This document shows, piece after piece, positions 38,388 to 47,576 of a stretch of 64,000 nucleotides of DNA. Within the stretch, counting starts at the first letter, position 1; the number at the start of each line of letters is the position of its first letter. A program made the translations under genes and the position numbers. A model generated the notes under the pieces. The model worked only from the letters and a program-made list of their open reading frames with translations, did no database searches and was not told the DNA's origin. Origin of the DNA: Pseudomonas azadiae (GTDB lineage Bacteria; Pseudomonadota; Gammaproteobacteria; Pseudomonadales; Pseudomonadaceae); the NCBI RefSeq assembly GCF_019145355.1, contig NZ_JAHSTY010000001.1:2294001-2358000 (forward strand). Reading direction: 5' to 3'.

Positions 38388-40736
38388 ATGCCTGCGCCGG
38401 CCCCGCTTCATCCTCTCCACCTGACCCTGGCCAATGGCTTGCGGGTTACCTTGCGTCATGCACCGCGCTTGAAGCGTTGCGCCGCCGTCCTGCGGGTAGC
38501 CGCCGGCAGCCATGACGTGCCAGTGGCGTGGCCGGGATTGGCGCATTTTCTGGAACACCTGTTGTTTCTCGGTACCCGGCGTTTTCCCACGAATGAAGGG
38601 CTGATGGCCTATGTGCAACGTCATGGAGGCCTGGTCAATGCCAGCACTCGTGAGCGCACCACCGAGTTCTTCTTCGAGTTGCCAGTTGCAACGTTTAGCG
38701 GTGGGCTGGAGCGTTTGGCGGACATGCTGACTCATCCGCGCCTGGCCCTGGAAGACCAACTGCGCGAACGCGAAGTGCTGCACGCGGAATTTATCGCCTG
38801 GTCCCAGGATACCCAGGCGCAGCAGCAGGTCGCGTTGCTGCAAGGCCTGGCGGCGGATCATCCGCTGCGAGGGTTTCATGCGGGTAACCGCGATAGCCTG
38901 CCGGTGGAGCGTGAGGCATTTCAGCAGGCGTTGCGTGACTTCCATATGCACTTCTACCAGAGCGGGCAGATGACATTGAGCCTGGCCGGCCCGCAGTCGC
39001 TGCAAGCATTGGAAAACCTGGCGCAGCAGTTCAGCGAACACCTCACCTCAGGGCCTCTACACCCCCAATCCGCGCCCATGGCATTGATGCAGGGCCAAGC
39101 GCGCAGCTATCAGCACATCGCCGATAACCACCTGCACCACGTCATTACAGGTGATGCGCCCCGTGAAGCACTGGACTTTCTCTGCACCTGGCTTAACGCC
39201 TCGGCACCCGGCGGGTTGCTGGCTGAACTGAAAGCGCGACAACTGGCGAGCGCGTTGCAGGCGTCGGTGCTTTATCACTTCGCCGGGCAAGCGGTGCTGG
39301 ATATCGACTTTACGCTCAGTACCCAAGATGAAGCGGTTACGCAGGTCGAAGCGTTGCTGCACGACTGGCTGAGCTTTTTCGCACACAGCGATTGGACGTC
39401 ACTGCGCGAAGAATTTGCGCGGCTGGCTGCTCGCCAGCAACAGATCCAGGGCGCCCTGGCGTTGGCCAGGCATGACTGCCAAGACCTTTCGGAACAGGAT
39501 GTCGTCGCTCTCAAGACACTGCTGGTTTCGCTGCGCCTGCCGCCCTCTGAGCAGCGCTGGCAACTGCCGCCGAACAACCCGTTCCTGCGCTCACCGGCCA
39601 GGGACGAGCGCGCTGGCTTGATTCGTGGCCAGACCAGCGCCCATCGGGGCTTGCGCACCTTTGCCCAGGATCGCTCCCGTGGGCGCAGGGAGATGTCAGC
39701 GTTGACCTTCAGTCCGGCATTGGCGGACGACAGTGATGAAGCGGCGCTGTATCTGCAATGGCGCGCGGCGCCTTCCGGCCTGGAAACCACAGTGCAGTCG
39801 CTGCGCGAAAATGCCCGCCAGGCGGGTGTCGAATTGTCCTTCGAAAGCCTGGGTAACGACTCGCTGGTAAGAATGATCGGGCTGCAGGAACCCATGCCCG
39901 CCGTGCTGGATGCCTTGGTGCAAAGCCTGAACCAACCCCAAGAGGTTCAATTTGCCAAGCCCGCCACGATCGCCATTCGAGCATTGCTAAAGGCACTGCC
40001 CGCTTGCTGCGGCACCATCGATCCGCAACCTGCTGCCAGGGGCACCGCCCGCTGGCAAGGCTTGGGGGTGGGGTTTTCGGCCGCGCATGAAGCCGCAATC
40101 AAAACGGCAGCGGCCCGTTTGCCTGGACAGTCTGCGAAGCTCAATCAACCACTCCCCTCCCTCAGCGGCCAACGCGTATGGCATGAGGTGAAAACCGATT
40201 CTAACGAAGCCGCACTGCTGCTGTTTTGCCCAACGCCAAGCCCGGCCCTGGCCGATGAAGCGGCATGGCGATTGCTCGGCCACCTGCTTCAGGCACCGTT
40301 CTACCAGCGCCTGCGTGTAGAACTGCAAATCGGCTACGCAGTATTCAGCGGCATCCGACAGATAAACGGCCAGACCGGCCTGCTATTCGGCGTGCAATCG
40401 CCCAGTGTGTCCCTGGAAGGAATCACTGATCACTTGCAACACTTCCTCAAGCAACTGCCGGCGTTGATCGAATGCAGCGACGACCTGGGCAACCAGACCC
40501 TGGCGCAGCAGTTCTCAGCGCAGACGCTGCCCACCGCCCAAGCCGCCGAATGGTTGTGGCACGCCCATCTGGCAGGCCATCCGTCGGACTATCTGGCGCA
40601 TCTTCAATCCCGGATCCAAACCTGTACACCGCAAGCCCTGCAGACGGCCGCCGAACAACTGAACGACGCCGCAGGCGGCTGGCGCTGCGTGGCCAACGGC
40701 CCGCGCGTCTCGGTTGATTGGCAAGCGGGCGATTGA
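38388..40736 (+). CDS. pqqF: PqqF, M16-family zinc peptidase of PQQ biosynthesis
   Basis: A 782-residue insulinase-like (M16) protease believed to release the crosslinked Glu-Tyr from PqqA. The inverted zinc motif HFLEHLLFLGT (HxxEH, about residues 52-56) is intact, with RFPTNEGLMAYVQRHGG and NASTRERTTEFFFELP following. The C-terminal half is divergent, as usual. I use the ATG at 38388 (MPAPAPLHPLH) with GGAAG 6 bases upstream; an ATG 12 bases earlier is possible. In pseudomonads pqqF precedes pqqA, as here. Confidence 0.92.
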   Translation: MPAPAPLHPLHLTLANGLRVTLRHAPRLKRCAAVLRVAAGSHDVPVAWPGLAHFLEHLLFLGTRRFPTNEGLMAYVQRHGGLVNASTRERTTEFFFELPVATFSGGLERLADMLTHPRLALEDQLREREVLHAEFIAWSQDTQAQQQVALLQGLAADHPLRGFHAGNRDSLPVEREAFQQALRDFHMHFYQSGQMTLSLAGPQSLQALENLAQQFSEHLTSGPLHPQSAPMALMQGQARSYQHIADNHLHHVITGDAPREALDFLCTWLNASAPGGLLAELKARQLASALQASVLYHFAGQAVLDIDFTLSTQDEAVTQVEALLHDWLSFFAHSDWTSLREEFARLAARQQQIQGALALARHDCQDLSEQDVVALKTLLVSLRLPPSEQRWQLPPNNPFLRSPARDERAGLIRGQTSAHRGLRTFAQDRSRGRREMSALTFSPALADDSDEAALYLQWRAAPSGLETTVQSLRENARQAGVELSFESLGNDSLVRMIGLQEPMPAVLDALVQSLNQPQEVQFAKPATIAIRALLKALPACCGTIDPQPAARGTARWQGLGVGFSAAHEAAIKTAAARLPGQSAKLNQPLPSLSGQRVWHEVKTDSNEAALLLFCPTPSPALADEAAWRLLGHLLQAPFYQRLRVELQIGYAVFSGIRQINGQTGLLFGVQSPSVSLEGITDHLQHFLKQLPALIECSDDLGNQTLAQQFSAQTLPTAQAAEWLWHAHLAGHPSDYLAHLQSRIQTCTPQALQTAAEQLNDAAGGWRCVANGPRVSVDWQAGD

Positions 40737-40847
40737 TCATTGCCGCCCCTGCAATAGGCTTTTTCCACCGAGACAGCGCTAACTTGAAAAGAATTGCGTA
40801 ACATTCCCACGCACACATCTGAACATCTCCGACTGGAGGTGGACTAT

Positions 40848-40895
40848 ATGTATTACTTGGTAGTAAACGTCCCATCCCTTCGTAGGAGTAAGAAT
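40848..40895 (+). other. In-frame 16-codon upstream extension of pqqA with its own ribosome binding site
   Basis: An ATG at 40848, preceded at 8 bases by GGAGG, opens a frame that runs with no stop into the pqqA ATG at 40896, adding [16 protein letters not shown] to PqqA. Either it is a second start giving a 40-residue precursor, or the upper start is unused. The internal site (GGAG, 7 bases before 40896) is equally good. Confidence 0.5.
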
Positions 40896-40970
40896 ATGAC
40901 CTGGTCCAAACCTGCTTACACTGATCTGCGCATCGGTTTCGAAGTCACCATGTACTTCGCCAGCCGTTAA
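40896..40970 (+). CDS. pqqA: PQQ precursor peptide PqqA
   Basis: A 24-residue peptide, [20 protein letters not shown] then FASR, whose glutamate (residue 16) and tyrosine (residue 20) in EVTMY become the PQQ skeleton. PqqE crosslinks them with PqqD as peptide chaperone. AGGAG precedes the ATG. It is too short for ordinary gene finders. It sits between pqqF and pqqB and is followed by a hairpin terminator. Confidence 0.96.
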   Translation: MTWSKPAYTDLRIGFEVTMYFASR

Positions 40971-40986
40971 TCCGCTGGGTAATACA

Positions 40987-41014
40987 ACGCCTCGGTTCGC
41001 CCGGGGCGTTTTTG
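40987..41014 (+). terminator. Terminator/attenuator between pqqA and pqqB
   Basis: A 9-bp stem (ACGCCTCGG / CCGGGGCGT, one wobble) with a 5-base loop is followed by TTTTTG, 16 bases after the pqqA stop. It would give much more pqqA than pqqBCDE mRNA, as expected for a consumed peptide substrate. Confidence 0.8.
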
Positions 41015-41036
41015 TTTTGAGCTTGATGGAGCGACC

Positions 41037-41948
41037 ATGTTTGTCCAGATTCTAGGTTCCGCCGCCGGCGGTGGTTTCCCGCAGTGGAACTGCAACTGCG
41101 TGAACTGCGCAGGTTTCCGAGACGGTAGCCTGCGGGCCCAAGCGCGTACCCAATCGTCCATCGCGATCTCCGACGATGGTGTGAACTGGGTGTTGTGCAA
41201 TGCCTCGCCGGATATCCGTGCGCAGCTTCAAGGCTTCGCCCCGATGCAACCCGGCCGCACCCTGCGCGATACCGGCATCAGCGCGATCATCCTGATGGAC
41301 AGCCAGATCGACCACACCACCGGCCTGTTGAGCCTGCGCGAAGGTTGCCCGCACCAGGTCTGGTGCACCGACATGGTCCATGAAGACCTGAGCACCGGCT
41401 TCCCGCTGTTCACCATGCTCACCCACTGGAATGGCGGCCTGGCCTGGAACCGTATCGAGCTGGACGCCCGCTTCACCATCCCGGCCTGCCCCAACCTGCG
41501 TTTCACGCCACTGCCATTGCGCAGCGCAGCGCCCCCCTACTCGCCGCACCGCTTCGACCCGCACCCAGGCGATAACATCGGCCTGATCGTCGAAGACCTG
41601 CGCACCGGCGGAAAATTGTTCTACGCCCCAGGCCTGGGCAAGGTCGACGCGCCGTTGCTCGACATCATGGCCGGCAGCGACTGTCTGCTCGTGGACGGCA
41701 CGATGTGGGACGACGACGAAATGCAACGCCGCGGCGTCGGCACCCGTACCGGCCGTGAAATGGGGCACCTGGCACAGAACGGCCCCGGCGGCATGCTCGA
41801 AGTGCTTGAGCAATTGCCCCGGCAGCGCAAGGTGCTTATCCACATCAACAACACCAACCCGATCCTCGATGAAGACTCCCCCGAGCGCGCGGAGCTGGTG
41901 CGGCGCAATGTCGAAGTGGCTTACGACGGCATGAGCATTGAATTGTAG
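41037..41948 (+). CDS. pqqB: PqqB, metallo-hydrolase-fold PQQ biosynthesis protein
   Basis: A 303-residue metallo-beta-lactamase-fold protein. The N-terminus [21 protein letters not shown], the metal-site-like [20 protein letters not shown] (HxxHxDH-degenerate), and [13 protein letters not shown] are family marks. PqqB acts as an iron-dependent hydroxylase on the Glu-Tyr intermediate before PqqC. It begins 23 bases after the attenuator T-run. Confidence 0.95.
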   Translation: MFVQILGSAAGGGFPQWNCNCVNCAGFRDGSLRAQARTQSSIAISDDGVNWVLCNASPDIRAQLQGFAPMQPGRTLRDTGISAIILMDSQIDHTTGLLSLREGCPHQVWCTDMVHEDLSTGFPLFTMLTHWNGGLAWNRIELDARFTIPACPNLRFTPLPLRSAAPPYSPHRFDPHPGDNIGLIVEDLRTGGKLFYAPGLGKVDAPLLDIMAGSDCLLVDGTMWDDDEMQRRGVGTRTGREMGHLAQNGPGGMLEVLEQLPRQRKVLIHINNTNPILDEDSPERAELVRRNVEVAYDGMSIEL

Positions 41949-41959
41949 GAGCAGACCCC

Positions 41960-42712
41960 ATGACTGACACACCGCTGACGCCCGCCGAGTTCGAACACGC
42001 TTTGCGGGCCAAGGGCGCCTTCTACCATATTCATCACCCCTACCATGTGGCGATGTATGAAGGCCGCGCGACCCGCGAGCAGATCCAGGGCTGGGTCGCC
42101 AACCGCTTTTACTATCAGGTGAATATTCCCCTGAAAGACGCCGCGATCCTGGCCAACTGCCCGGACCGTGAGATCCGCCGCGAGTGGATCCAGCGCCTGC
42201 TCGACCACGACGGCGCTCCCGGTGAAGACGGTGGCATCGAAGCCTGGCTGCGCCTGGGCCAAGCCGTGGGCCTCGACCCGGACCAACTGCGCTCCCAGGA
42301 ACTGGTATTGCCCGGTGTGAGATTTGCGGTGGATGCCTACGTCAACTTCGCCCGTCGCGCCCGTTGGCAGGAAGCGGCCAGCAGTTCGCTGACTGAACTG
42401 TTCGCGCCGCAGATCCACCAGTCGCGCCTCGACAGCTGGCCGCAGCATTACCCCTGGATCGACCCGGCCGGCTATGAGTATTTCCGCACCCGTCTGGGCC
42501 AGGCCCGTCGCGATGTGGAGCACGGGTTGGCGATCACCCTGCAGCATTACACCACCCGCGAAGGCCAGGAACGCATGCTGGAAATTCTCCAGTTCAAACT
42601 GGACATCCTGTGGAGCATGCTCGATGCCATGAGCATGGCCTACGAACTCAAACGCCCGCCGTATCACAGCGTGACCGAGCAACGGGTTTGGCATAAAGGG
42701 ATCACCCTATGA
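41960..42712 (+). CDS. pqqC: Pyrroloquinoline-quinone synthase PqqC
   Basis: A 250-residue cofactor-free oxidase that carries out the final ring closure and eight-electron oxidation to PQQ. Helical family stretches: [34 protein letters not shown] (split here for description), [19 protein letters not shown], and [19 protein letters not shown], which supplies active-site histidines. It overlaps pqqD by 4 bases (ATGA). Confidence 0.96.
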   Translation: MTDTPLTPAEFEHALRAKGAFYHIHHPYHVAMYEGRATREQIQGWVANRFYYQVNIPLKDAAILANCPDREIRREWIQRLLDHDGAPGEDGGIEAWLRLGQAVGLDPDQLRSQELVLPGVRFAVDAYVNFARRARWQEAASSSLTELFAPQIHQSRLDSWPQHYPWIDPAGYEYFRTRLGQARRDVEHGLAITLQHYTTREGQERMLEILQFKLDILWSMLDAMSMAYELKRPPYHSVTEQRVWHKGITL

Positions 42713-42984
42713 GCTTTGATCGCAGCAAAAAACCGACCTGGCGCCAGGGCTATCGCTACCAGTACGAGCCCGCGCAAAAGGGCCATGTATTGCTCTATCC
42801 CGAAGGCATGATCAAGCTCAACGACAGCGCCGCGCTGATCGGTGGCTTGATTGATGGCGAGCGCGACGTGGCGGCGATCATCGCCGAGCTGGATAAACAA
42901 TTCCCCGGCGTGCCTGAGCTTGGTGATGACATCGAGCAATTCATGGAGGTCGCCCGTGCTGAGCACTGGATCACCCTTGCCTGA
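42709..42984 (+). CDS. pqqD: PqqD, peptide chaperone for PqqE
   Basis: A 91-residue winged-helix RiPP recognition element. It binds PqqA and presents it to PqqE. Typical text: [31 protein letters not shown] and [14 protein letters not shown]. It overlaps pqqC by 4 bases at the start and pqqE by 29 bases at the end, showing tight co-translation. Confidence 0.94.
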   Translation: MSFDRSKKPTWRQGYRYQYEPAQKGHVLLYPEGMIKLNDSAALIGGLIDGERDVAAIIAELDKQFPGVPELGDDIEQFMEVARAEHWITLA

Positions 42985-44107
42985 CAAACCAGCAATTGGC
43001 CTGCCGTTGTGGCTGCTGGCCGAGCTGACTTATCGCTGCCCGTTGCAGTGCCCGTATTGCTCCAACCCCCTGGATTTTGCCGAGCAGGGCAAGGAGTTGA
43101 GTACCGAGCAATGGATCAAGGTATTTCGTGAAGCGCGGGAAATGGGTGCGGCGCAATTGGGTTTTTCCGGCGGTGAGCCGCTGGTGCGCCAAGACCTCGC
43201 CGAGCTGATCGCTGAGGCGCGCAAGCTGGGCTTCTACACCAACTTGATTACCTCCGGCATCGGCTTGACCGAGCAGAAGATCAGTGACTTCAAAAAGGCC
43301 GGCCTGGACCATATCCAGATCAGCTTCCAGGCCAGCGACGAACAGGTGAACAACCTGCTGGCCGGCTCGAAAAAAGCCTTCGCGCAAAAGCTCGAAATGG
43401 CCCGCGCGGTGAAGGCCCACGGCTACCCGATGGTGCTGAACTTCGTCACCCATCGGCACAACATCGACAAGATCGACCGCATCATCGAGCTGTGTATCGC
43501 GCTTGAGGCGGATTTTGTCGAACTCGCCACCTGCCAGTTCTATGGCTGGGCGCAGCTCAACCGCGTGGGTTTGTTGCCGACCCGCGAACAGCTGGTGCGC
43601 GCCGAACGCATCACCAACGAATACCGCGCCAAACTGGAAGCCGAAGGTCACCCGTGCAAGCTGATCTTTGTCACGCCGGATTACTACGAAGAGCGCCCGA
43701 AAGCCTGCATGAACGGGTGGGGCAGCATTTTTCTGACCGTGACGCCCGACGGCACCGCCCTGCCCTGCCACGGCGCCCGACAGATGCCGGTGCAATTTCC
43801 CAACGTGCGCGACTACAGCATGCAGCACATCTGGTACGACTCGTTCGGCTTCAACCGCTTTCGCGGCTACGACTGGATGCCCGAGCCGTGCCGGTCATGT
43901 GACGAAAAGGAAAAGGACTTCGGCGGCTGTCGGTGCCAGGCTTTCATGCTCACAGGGGATGCGAGCAATGCCGACCCGGTGTGCAGCAAGTCCGAGCAGC
44001 ACGGCATCATCCTGCAAGCGCGCGAAGAGGCCGAACACGCCACCCAGACCATCGAGCAGTTGGCCTTTCGCAACGAGCGCAACTCACGGCTCATCGCAAA
44101 AGGCTGA
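42956..44107 (+). CDS. pqqE: PqqE, radical SAM enzyme that crosslinks PqqA
   Basis: A 383-residue radical SAM/SPASM enzyme forming the carbon-carbon bond between Glu and Tyr of PqqA. The SAM-cluster motif CxxxCxxC is in [14 protein letters not shown], and auxiliary cluster cysteines are in [28 protein letters not shown] and NADPVC. I choose GTG at 42956 ([11 protein letters not shown] follows), with GGAGGT 7 bases upstream, inside the pqqD frame. The longer in-frame extension is out-of-frame pqqD sequence. Confidence 0.95.
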   Translation: MLSTGSPLPDKPAIGLPLWLLAELTYRCPLQCPYCSNPLDFAEQGKELSTEQWIKVFREAREMGAAQLGFSGGEPLVRQDLAELIAEARKLGFYTNLITSGIGLTEQKISDFKKAGLDHIQISFQASDEQVNNLLAGSKKAFAQKLEMARAVKAHGYPMVLNFVTHRHNIDKIDRIIELCIALEADFVELATCQFYGWAQLNRVGLLPTREQLVRAERITNEYRAKLEAEGHPCKLIFVTPDYYEERPKACMNGWGSIFLTVTPDGTALPCHGARQMPVQFPNVRDYSMQHIWYDSFGFNRFRGYDWMPEPCRSCDEKEKDFGGCRCQAFMLTGDASNADPVCSKSEQHGIILQAREEAEHATQTIEQLAFRNERNSRLIAKG

Positions 44108-44112
44108 CGGCC

Positions 44113-44271
44113 TCAGCGCTTGGCGATGATGTACACCGCGTGGATGATGCCCGGAAAGTAGCCACACAACGTCAGCAGGATGTTCAGCCAGAACGCGCCG
44201 CCGAAGCCCACTTGCAGGAACACACCCAATGGCGGCAGCAGAATGGCGATGATGATACGAATGAAATCCAT
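44113..44271 (-). CDS. Pmp3/YqaE-family small membrane protein
   Basis: A 52-residue, very hydrophobic peptide with two transmembrane stretches: MDFIRIIIAILLPPLGVFLQ and GAFWLNILLTLCGYFPGIIH, ending in AVYIIAKR. This is the full Pmp3/YqaE proteolipid pattern, including LPPLGVF and LNILLTLxGYxPGIIHA. Such proteins affect membrane potential and are stress induced. It is convergent with pqqE (5 bases between the stops) and is too short for most ORF cut-offs. Confidence 0.93.
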   Translation of the reverse strand: MDFIRIIIAILLPPLGVFLQVGFGGAFWLNILLTLCGYFPGIIHAVYIIAKR

Positions 44272-44366
44272 GGGTCAGCTCCAGAAAAATCGGCTCGTGT
44301 GAGCCGTGTAGCTAATCGACCTTGGGCGTTCGTGAGGGTTCAGTGGGCTCTGGCGTTGGGCTATCT

Positions 44367-44687
44367 TCAGGCCAGAATTTCCAACCCGTGTTTTTGTACG
44401 ATGCTCAGCAGCTTGAGCGCCATGCCACTGGGCTGTTTCTCGCCGGACTCCCACTTTTTCACTGTGGAAGCGCTGGTGTTCAGGTAGCGGGCGAAAACAG
44501 GTTGGCTCACATGGCTGCTTTCACGAAGCTGCTTGATTTGTTCGGCCGGGATTTGCTCAGGGACGGCGGATAAGCACGCCTCGTCATATTCACGAAGCGT
44601 GGTTTTGCTAATGGCGCCGATGGCATAAAGCGCTACGGCGGATTTGTGTATCGACTCCAACGCTTCGCTTTCATATTTTTTGATCAT
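44367..44687 (-). CDS. XRE-type antitoxin of a type II toxin-antitoxin pair
   Basis: A 106-residue HTH protein. The C-terminal half has the HigA/NadS-like HTH: QIKQLRESSHVSQPVFARYL, then NTSASTVKKWESGEKQPSGMALKLLSIV. The start is the ATG at 44687 (MIKKYESEA); a start 15 bases earlier is possible. It overlaps the 3' end of the toxin gene by 17 bases, giving the toxin-first order of higBA-type systems. It should neutralise the toxin and autoregulate the operon. Confidence 0.88.
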   Translation of the reverse strand: MIKKYESEALESIHKSAVALYAIGAISKTTLREYDEACLSAVPEQIPAEQIKQLRESSHVSQPVFARYLNTSASTVKKWESGEKQPSGMALKLLSIVQKHGLEILA

Positions 44688-45075
44688 GATGTATCTCCAC
44701 AAACTCCCTGAGATCCAGAAGTTGCTGGACCTGTGCTTCGTTTAAACCTTCATAAGTCTTTGCCATTGCTCGAAACCATATCAAATCCTTTTGACTGATA
44801 TTGCTTTGATCCTGCTTAGCGAACAAAAACTGATAAACCCAGTAATGCCTGCCCTTGGCCAGAATGATAGAGCGATGTCTATTCTGATTTAGGCGCTTTT
44901 TCCACACTCCACCTCCCAGACTATCCGCTTGCCCCTTAAGTAACTGACCAAATGCCTCGCTCAACGCTGAATCACAAATCCAAGCCTTACGGGCCGCATC
45001 AGCAAAAAGCTCTGCACCCCATCGGCAGTCCTTACCGACACCCGCTAAAGAGCCATTGTTTTCACAAGTGCTCAA
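44671..45075 (-). CDS. RelE/HigB-type toxin (PF06296-like), start uncertain
   Basis: Up to 134 residues. The core aligns by eye with the small RelE-like family: KAWICDSALSEAFGQLLKGQ, SLGGGVWKKRLN, HYWVYQFLFAKQDQSNIS and DLIWFRAMAKTYEGL. Such toxins cleave mRNA, usually at the ribosome. No ATG exists at the N-terminus: a stop codon lies immediately before TTG 45075, which gives about 13 residues more than expected, so either TTG is used or the 5' end has decayed. Base composition is AT-richer than the neighbours, suggesting acquisition. Confidence 0.75.
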   Translation of the reverse strand: MSTCENNGSLAGVGKDCRWGAELFADAARKAWICDSALSEAFGQLLKGQADSLGGGVWKKRLNQNRHRSIILAKGRHYWVYQFLFAKQDQSNISQKDLIWFRAMAKTYEGLNEAQVQQLLDLREFVEIHHDQKI

Positions 45076-45106
45076 TCAACATTTCCAATCCAAAAATTAC
45101 GCGCAC

Positions 45107-45145
45107 AAAAAAACGCCCCCAGCCGAAAAAATCAGGCTGGAGGCG
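45107..45145 (-). terminator. Rho-independent terminator of the aminotransferase gene
   Basis: On the minus strand, CGCCTCCAGCC and GGCTGGGGGCG pair over 11 positions (one mismatch) and are followed by TTTTTTT. It starts 37 bases after the minus-strand gene ending at 45182 and lies before the toxin gene. Confidence 0.88.
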
Positions 45146-45181
45146 CCGCGTAGGCCGCGAGACGGTTGAGTAAACTGGGGT

Positions 45182-46450
45182 TTAAACGGCAATGCCCTTG
45201 CGGCATTGCAACTGCGCGGTGCGCACGCGCGCGAAGGCGCGGGCCAGGCGCAGAAGCATTTCGTCGATGTTGCTTTTGCTTACCGTGAGGGCCGGCGTGA
45301 AGCGCAGGCAGTTCGCTTGCGGGGCGTTAATGATCAAGCCTTCATGGAAGGCAGCTTTTACGACAGCCTCCGCAGAATCATCCAACAGCGTCAGCCCCCA
45401 CATCAGGCCATGGCCGCGTAGTGGGCCGTGTTCATAGCGATAGGCCAGACGGGCAAGGCCCTCGCCAAGGTAGAAACCGGCGTCACGCACCTGCTCCAGA
45501 AAGCCGTTTTCCAACACCGTATCAAGCACGGCCACCCCGGCCGACGCCATCAGCGCATTGCCATGATGGGTGCCTTCCAACTCGCCCACTTCAAAGCAAC
45601 AGGCTTTGCCGCGTGCCAGCAACGCCGCGAGGGGGACGCCGCCGCCCAGGCCTTTGCCGAGGGTGATGATGTCGGCGCGTACGCCGTATTGCTGTTCGAC
45701 GAGCAGGCTGCCGCAACGGCCGATACCCGTTTGTACCTCGTCGAGGATCAGCAGGATCCCCAGTTCCCGGCACAAACGCTCGACGCCTTTGAGATAGTGC
45801 TCCGTCGCGGGAATCACGCCGGCTTCGCCCTGGATCGGCTCGAGCATGATGGCGACGGTCTGCGCATCGACGGCAGCATGCAGGGCTGCCAGGTCGTTGA
45901 ACGGTACATGGCTGAAGCCCGGCAACTGCGGTTCAAACCGGTTGGCGACAGCGCCGGCCGAGGCGGCCAATGCTGCAAAGCTGCGGCCGTGGCAACCACC
46001 GCTCGCGCTGATGATGCGGTAGGCGCCGCCACGGTGCAGTTGGCCCCATTTGCGCGCCAGCTTGATCGCCGCTTCGCAGGCTTGCGCGCCACTGTTGAGC
46101 AGGTACGCCTGGTCGCTGCCGGTGCGATGGCACAGGCGCTCGATGAGGTTGAGCTGGGTGCGGTTATGCAGACCGTTGCCTGGGTTGATCAGCGCCTGGG
46201 CCTGGTCGGCCAACGCTTCGATCAGCACCTTCGGGCTGTGGCCGAGGCTGTTGGCGGCACCGCCCTGGCTGAAGTCCAGGTAGGCGCGCTCGTCACTGTC
46301 CCACAACCATGAACCCTGGCCCCGCACAAAGACTTGAGGCGGACGGGCCACCGTGGGCATCAAGGATTCGCTGCAAAGCCTGCCGCCTGCGGCATCCAGG
46401 ACCAGATCGTCCAGGCTCGGTGCAGGGCGACGCCTAGTGAACAGGTTCAC
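45182..46450 (-). CDS. PLP-dependent class III aminotransferase (acetylornithine/4-aminobutyrate family)
   Basis: A 422-residue fold-type I aminotransferase. Marks include LDFSQGGAANSLGHSP, LLNSGAQACEAAIKLARKW (PLP phosphate loop), SASGGCHGRSFAAL, LILDEVQTGIGRCG and ITLGKGLGGGVPLAA with the Schiff-base lysine. Acetylornithine aminotransferases are the closest by pattern, but substrate cannot be read from sequence, and the main argD is expected elsewhere. The start is GTG 46450 (MNLFTRRR); an internal ATG at 46360 is less family-like. It is divergent from a LysR gene across 209 bases, so the pair is probably regulator and target. Confidence 0.85.
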   Translation of the reverse strand: MNLFTRRRPAPSLDDLVLDAAGGRLCSESLMPTVARPPQVFVRGQGSWLWDSDERAYLDFSQGGAANSLGHSPKVLIEALADQAQALINPGNGLHNRTQLNLIERLCHRTGSDQAYLLNSGAQACEAAIKLARKWGQLHRGGAYRIISASGGCHGRSFAALAASAGAVANRFEPQLPGFSHVPFNDLAALHAAVDAQTVAIMLEPIQGEAGVIPATEHYLKGVERLCRELGILLILDEVQTGIGRCGSLLVEQQYGVRADIITLGKGLGGGVPLAALLARGKACCFEVGELEGTHHGNALMASAGVAVLDTVLENGFLEQVRDAGFYLGEGLARLAYRYEHGPLRGHGLMWGLTLLDDSAEAVVKAAFHEGLIINAPQANCLRFTPALTVSKSNIDEMLLRLARAFARVRTAQLQCRKGIAV

Positions 46451-46471
46451 AGGCCACGCTCGCTGGCAACC

Positions 46472-46487
46472 ATACCTTGGTCGGTAT
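46472..46487. promoter_or_regulatory. Inverted repeat in the aminotransferase-LysR intergenic region
   Basis: ATACC and GGTAT, separated by TTGGTC, sit 22 bases upstream of the aminotransferase start. The symmetry is compatible with a LysR-type site but does not match T-N11-A exactly. Confidence 0.35.
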
Positions 46488-46659
46488 CCGTCCTGTAAGC
46501 AGTCTGAGGATTGTTTGCCTTGCCTATGTAAACGCTTTCAACATGCATGCTGTTCATTGCCCGATCCGGCCCTGTAAGCCCTGCGAATAGGCGCTAGACT
46601 AGGCGTCTCGGGGGCCAGCGGCCATTTCGATTTTCCAGCATTTTCGATAAGTAAGCGTT

Positions 46660-47559
46660 ATGGATTTCAAGCAACTGCGTTATTTCGTCGCGGTGTATGA
46701 AGAAGGCCATGTCGGCCGTGCCGCGGAGCGTCTGTCGATCTCCCAGCCGGCCCTGTCCCAGCAGATTCGCCAGTTGGAACAGAACCTGGATGTGAGCCTG
46801 TTCGAGCGCAGCAGCAAGCGCCTGTTGCCGACGCTGGCTGCTCACACTTTGTACAACCATGCGCTGCCGTTGATCGACGGGATGCAACAGGCCGTCGAAG
46901 CGTTGCGTAACTTCAAAGGCCAGGCGATGCGCACCCTGGCCATCGGCGTGCTGCAAACCGTGCACACCAGCCTGGTGCCGCAGATGCTCGAGCGCGTGCG
47001 CAAAGCCCAGCCGCACCTGGTGGTGCAGATCTACGAATTGACCGGGATTGAGATCGAGCGGCGCTTGCTCAACGGTTCGCTGGACATCGGTATCAGCTAC
47101 CTGCCACCACGCCAGCCAGGGCTGCACGGCGTGTTGTTGTACGAAGATGAACTGAAGGTCGTCATCCCCGAGGACCATCCTCTGCGCGAATTCAAGAAAG
47201 TCTCGCTGAAACAGGCGGCAGAGCTGCCGATGCTGCTGTTGGGCGAAGAATTCCAGGTGCGGCAGATCTGGCAGGCCCAGTTGGCCAACCTTGGCCGCCG
47301 CCCGCAAGTGCAGGCGGAGCTCAACACCATGGTGGGGATTCTCGACAGCCTGCCTCATACGAAGCTGGCAACAGTGTTGCCGGGGCGCTCCCAGGACGAA
47401 CACAACAGCCAGTCGCTATTGTGGAAACCCTTGAGTGAACCCAGGGTGCCATTGAAAGTGGGCTTGGTGTGCCGCGATGTGCAGCGCCAGCAGGCGACAG
47501 TGGCATTGTTGCGCACCTTGCTGGAAGACGTGATGAACGCCCCGCACGCGCCCGCCTGA
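46660..47559 (+). CDS. LysR-family transcriptional regulator
   Basis: A 299-residue LTTR. The N-terminal winged HTH reads MDFKQLRYFVAVYEEGHVGRAAERL then ISQPALSQQIRQLEQNLDVSLFER (split). The effector domain begins near residue 90 (LAIGVLQTVHTSLVPQML) with GSLDIGISYLPP. It is divergent from the aminotransferase. It ends 17 bases before the terminator of the convergent rsmY, and this LysR-rsmY neighbourhood is as I recall for other Pseudomonas. Confidence 0.92.
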   Translation: MDFKQLRYFVAVYEEGHVGRAAERLSISQPALSQQIRQLEQNLDVSLFERSSKRLLPTLAAHTLYNHALPLIDGMQQAVEALRNFKGQAMRTLAIGVLQTVHTSLVPQMLERVRKAQPHLVVQIYELTGIEIERRLLNGSLDIGISYLPPRQPGLHGVLLYEDELKVVIPEDHPLREFKKVSLKQAAELPMLLLGEEFQVRQIWQAQLANLGRRPQVQAELNTMVGILDSLPHTKLATVLPGRSQDEHNSQSLLWKPLSEPRVPLKVGLVCRDVQRQQATVALLRTLLEDVMNAPHAPA

Positions 47560-47576
47560 CTTTTTCGCAGGCAAAA

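Noticed and set aside
44952..45173. 73-residue plus-strand frame at the toxin 5' end
   Set aside because: It is antisense to the toxin N-terminus and its terminator region; basic, low-complexity composition.
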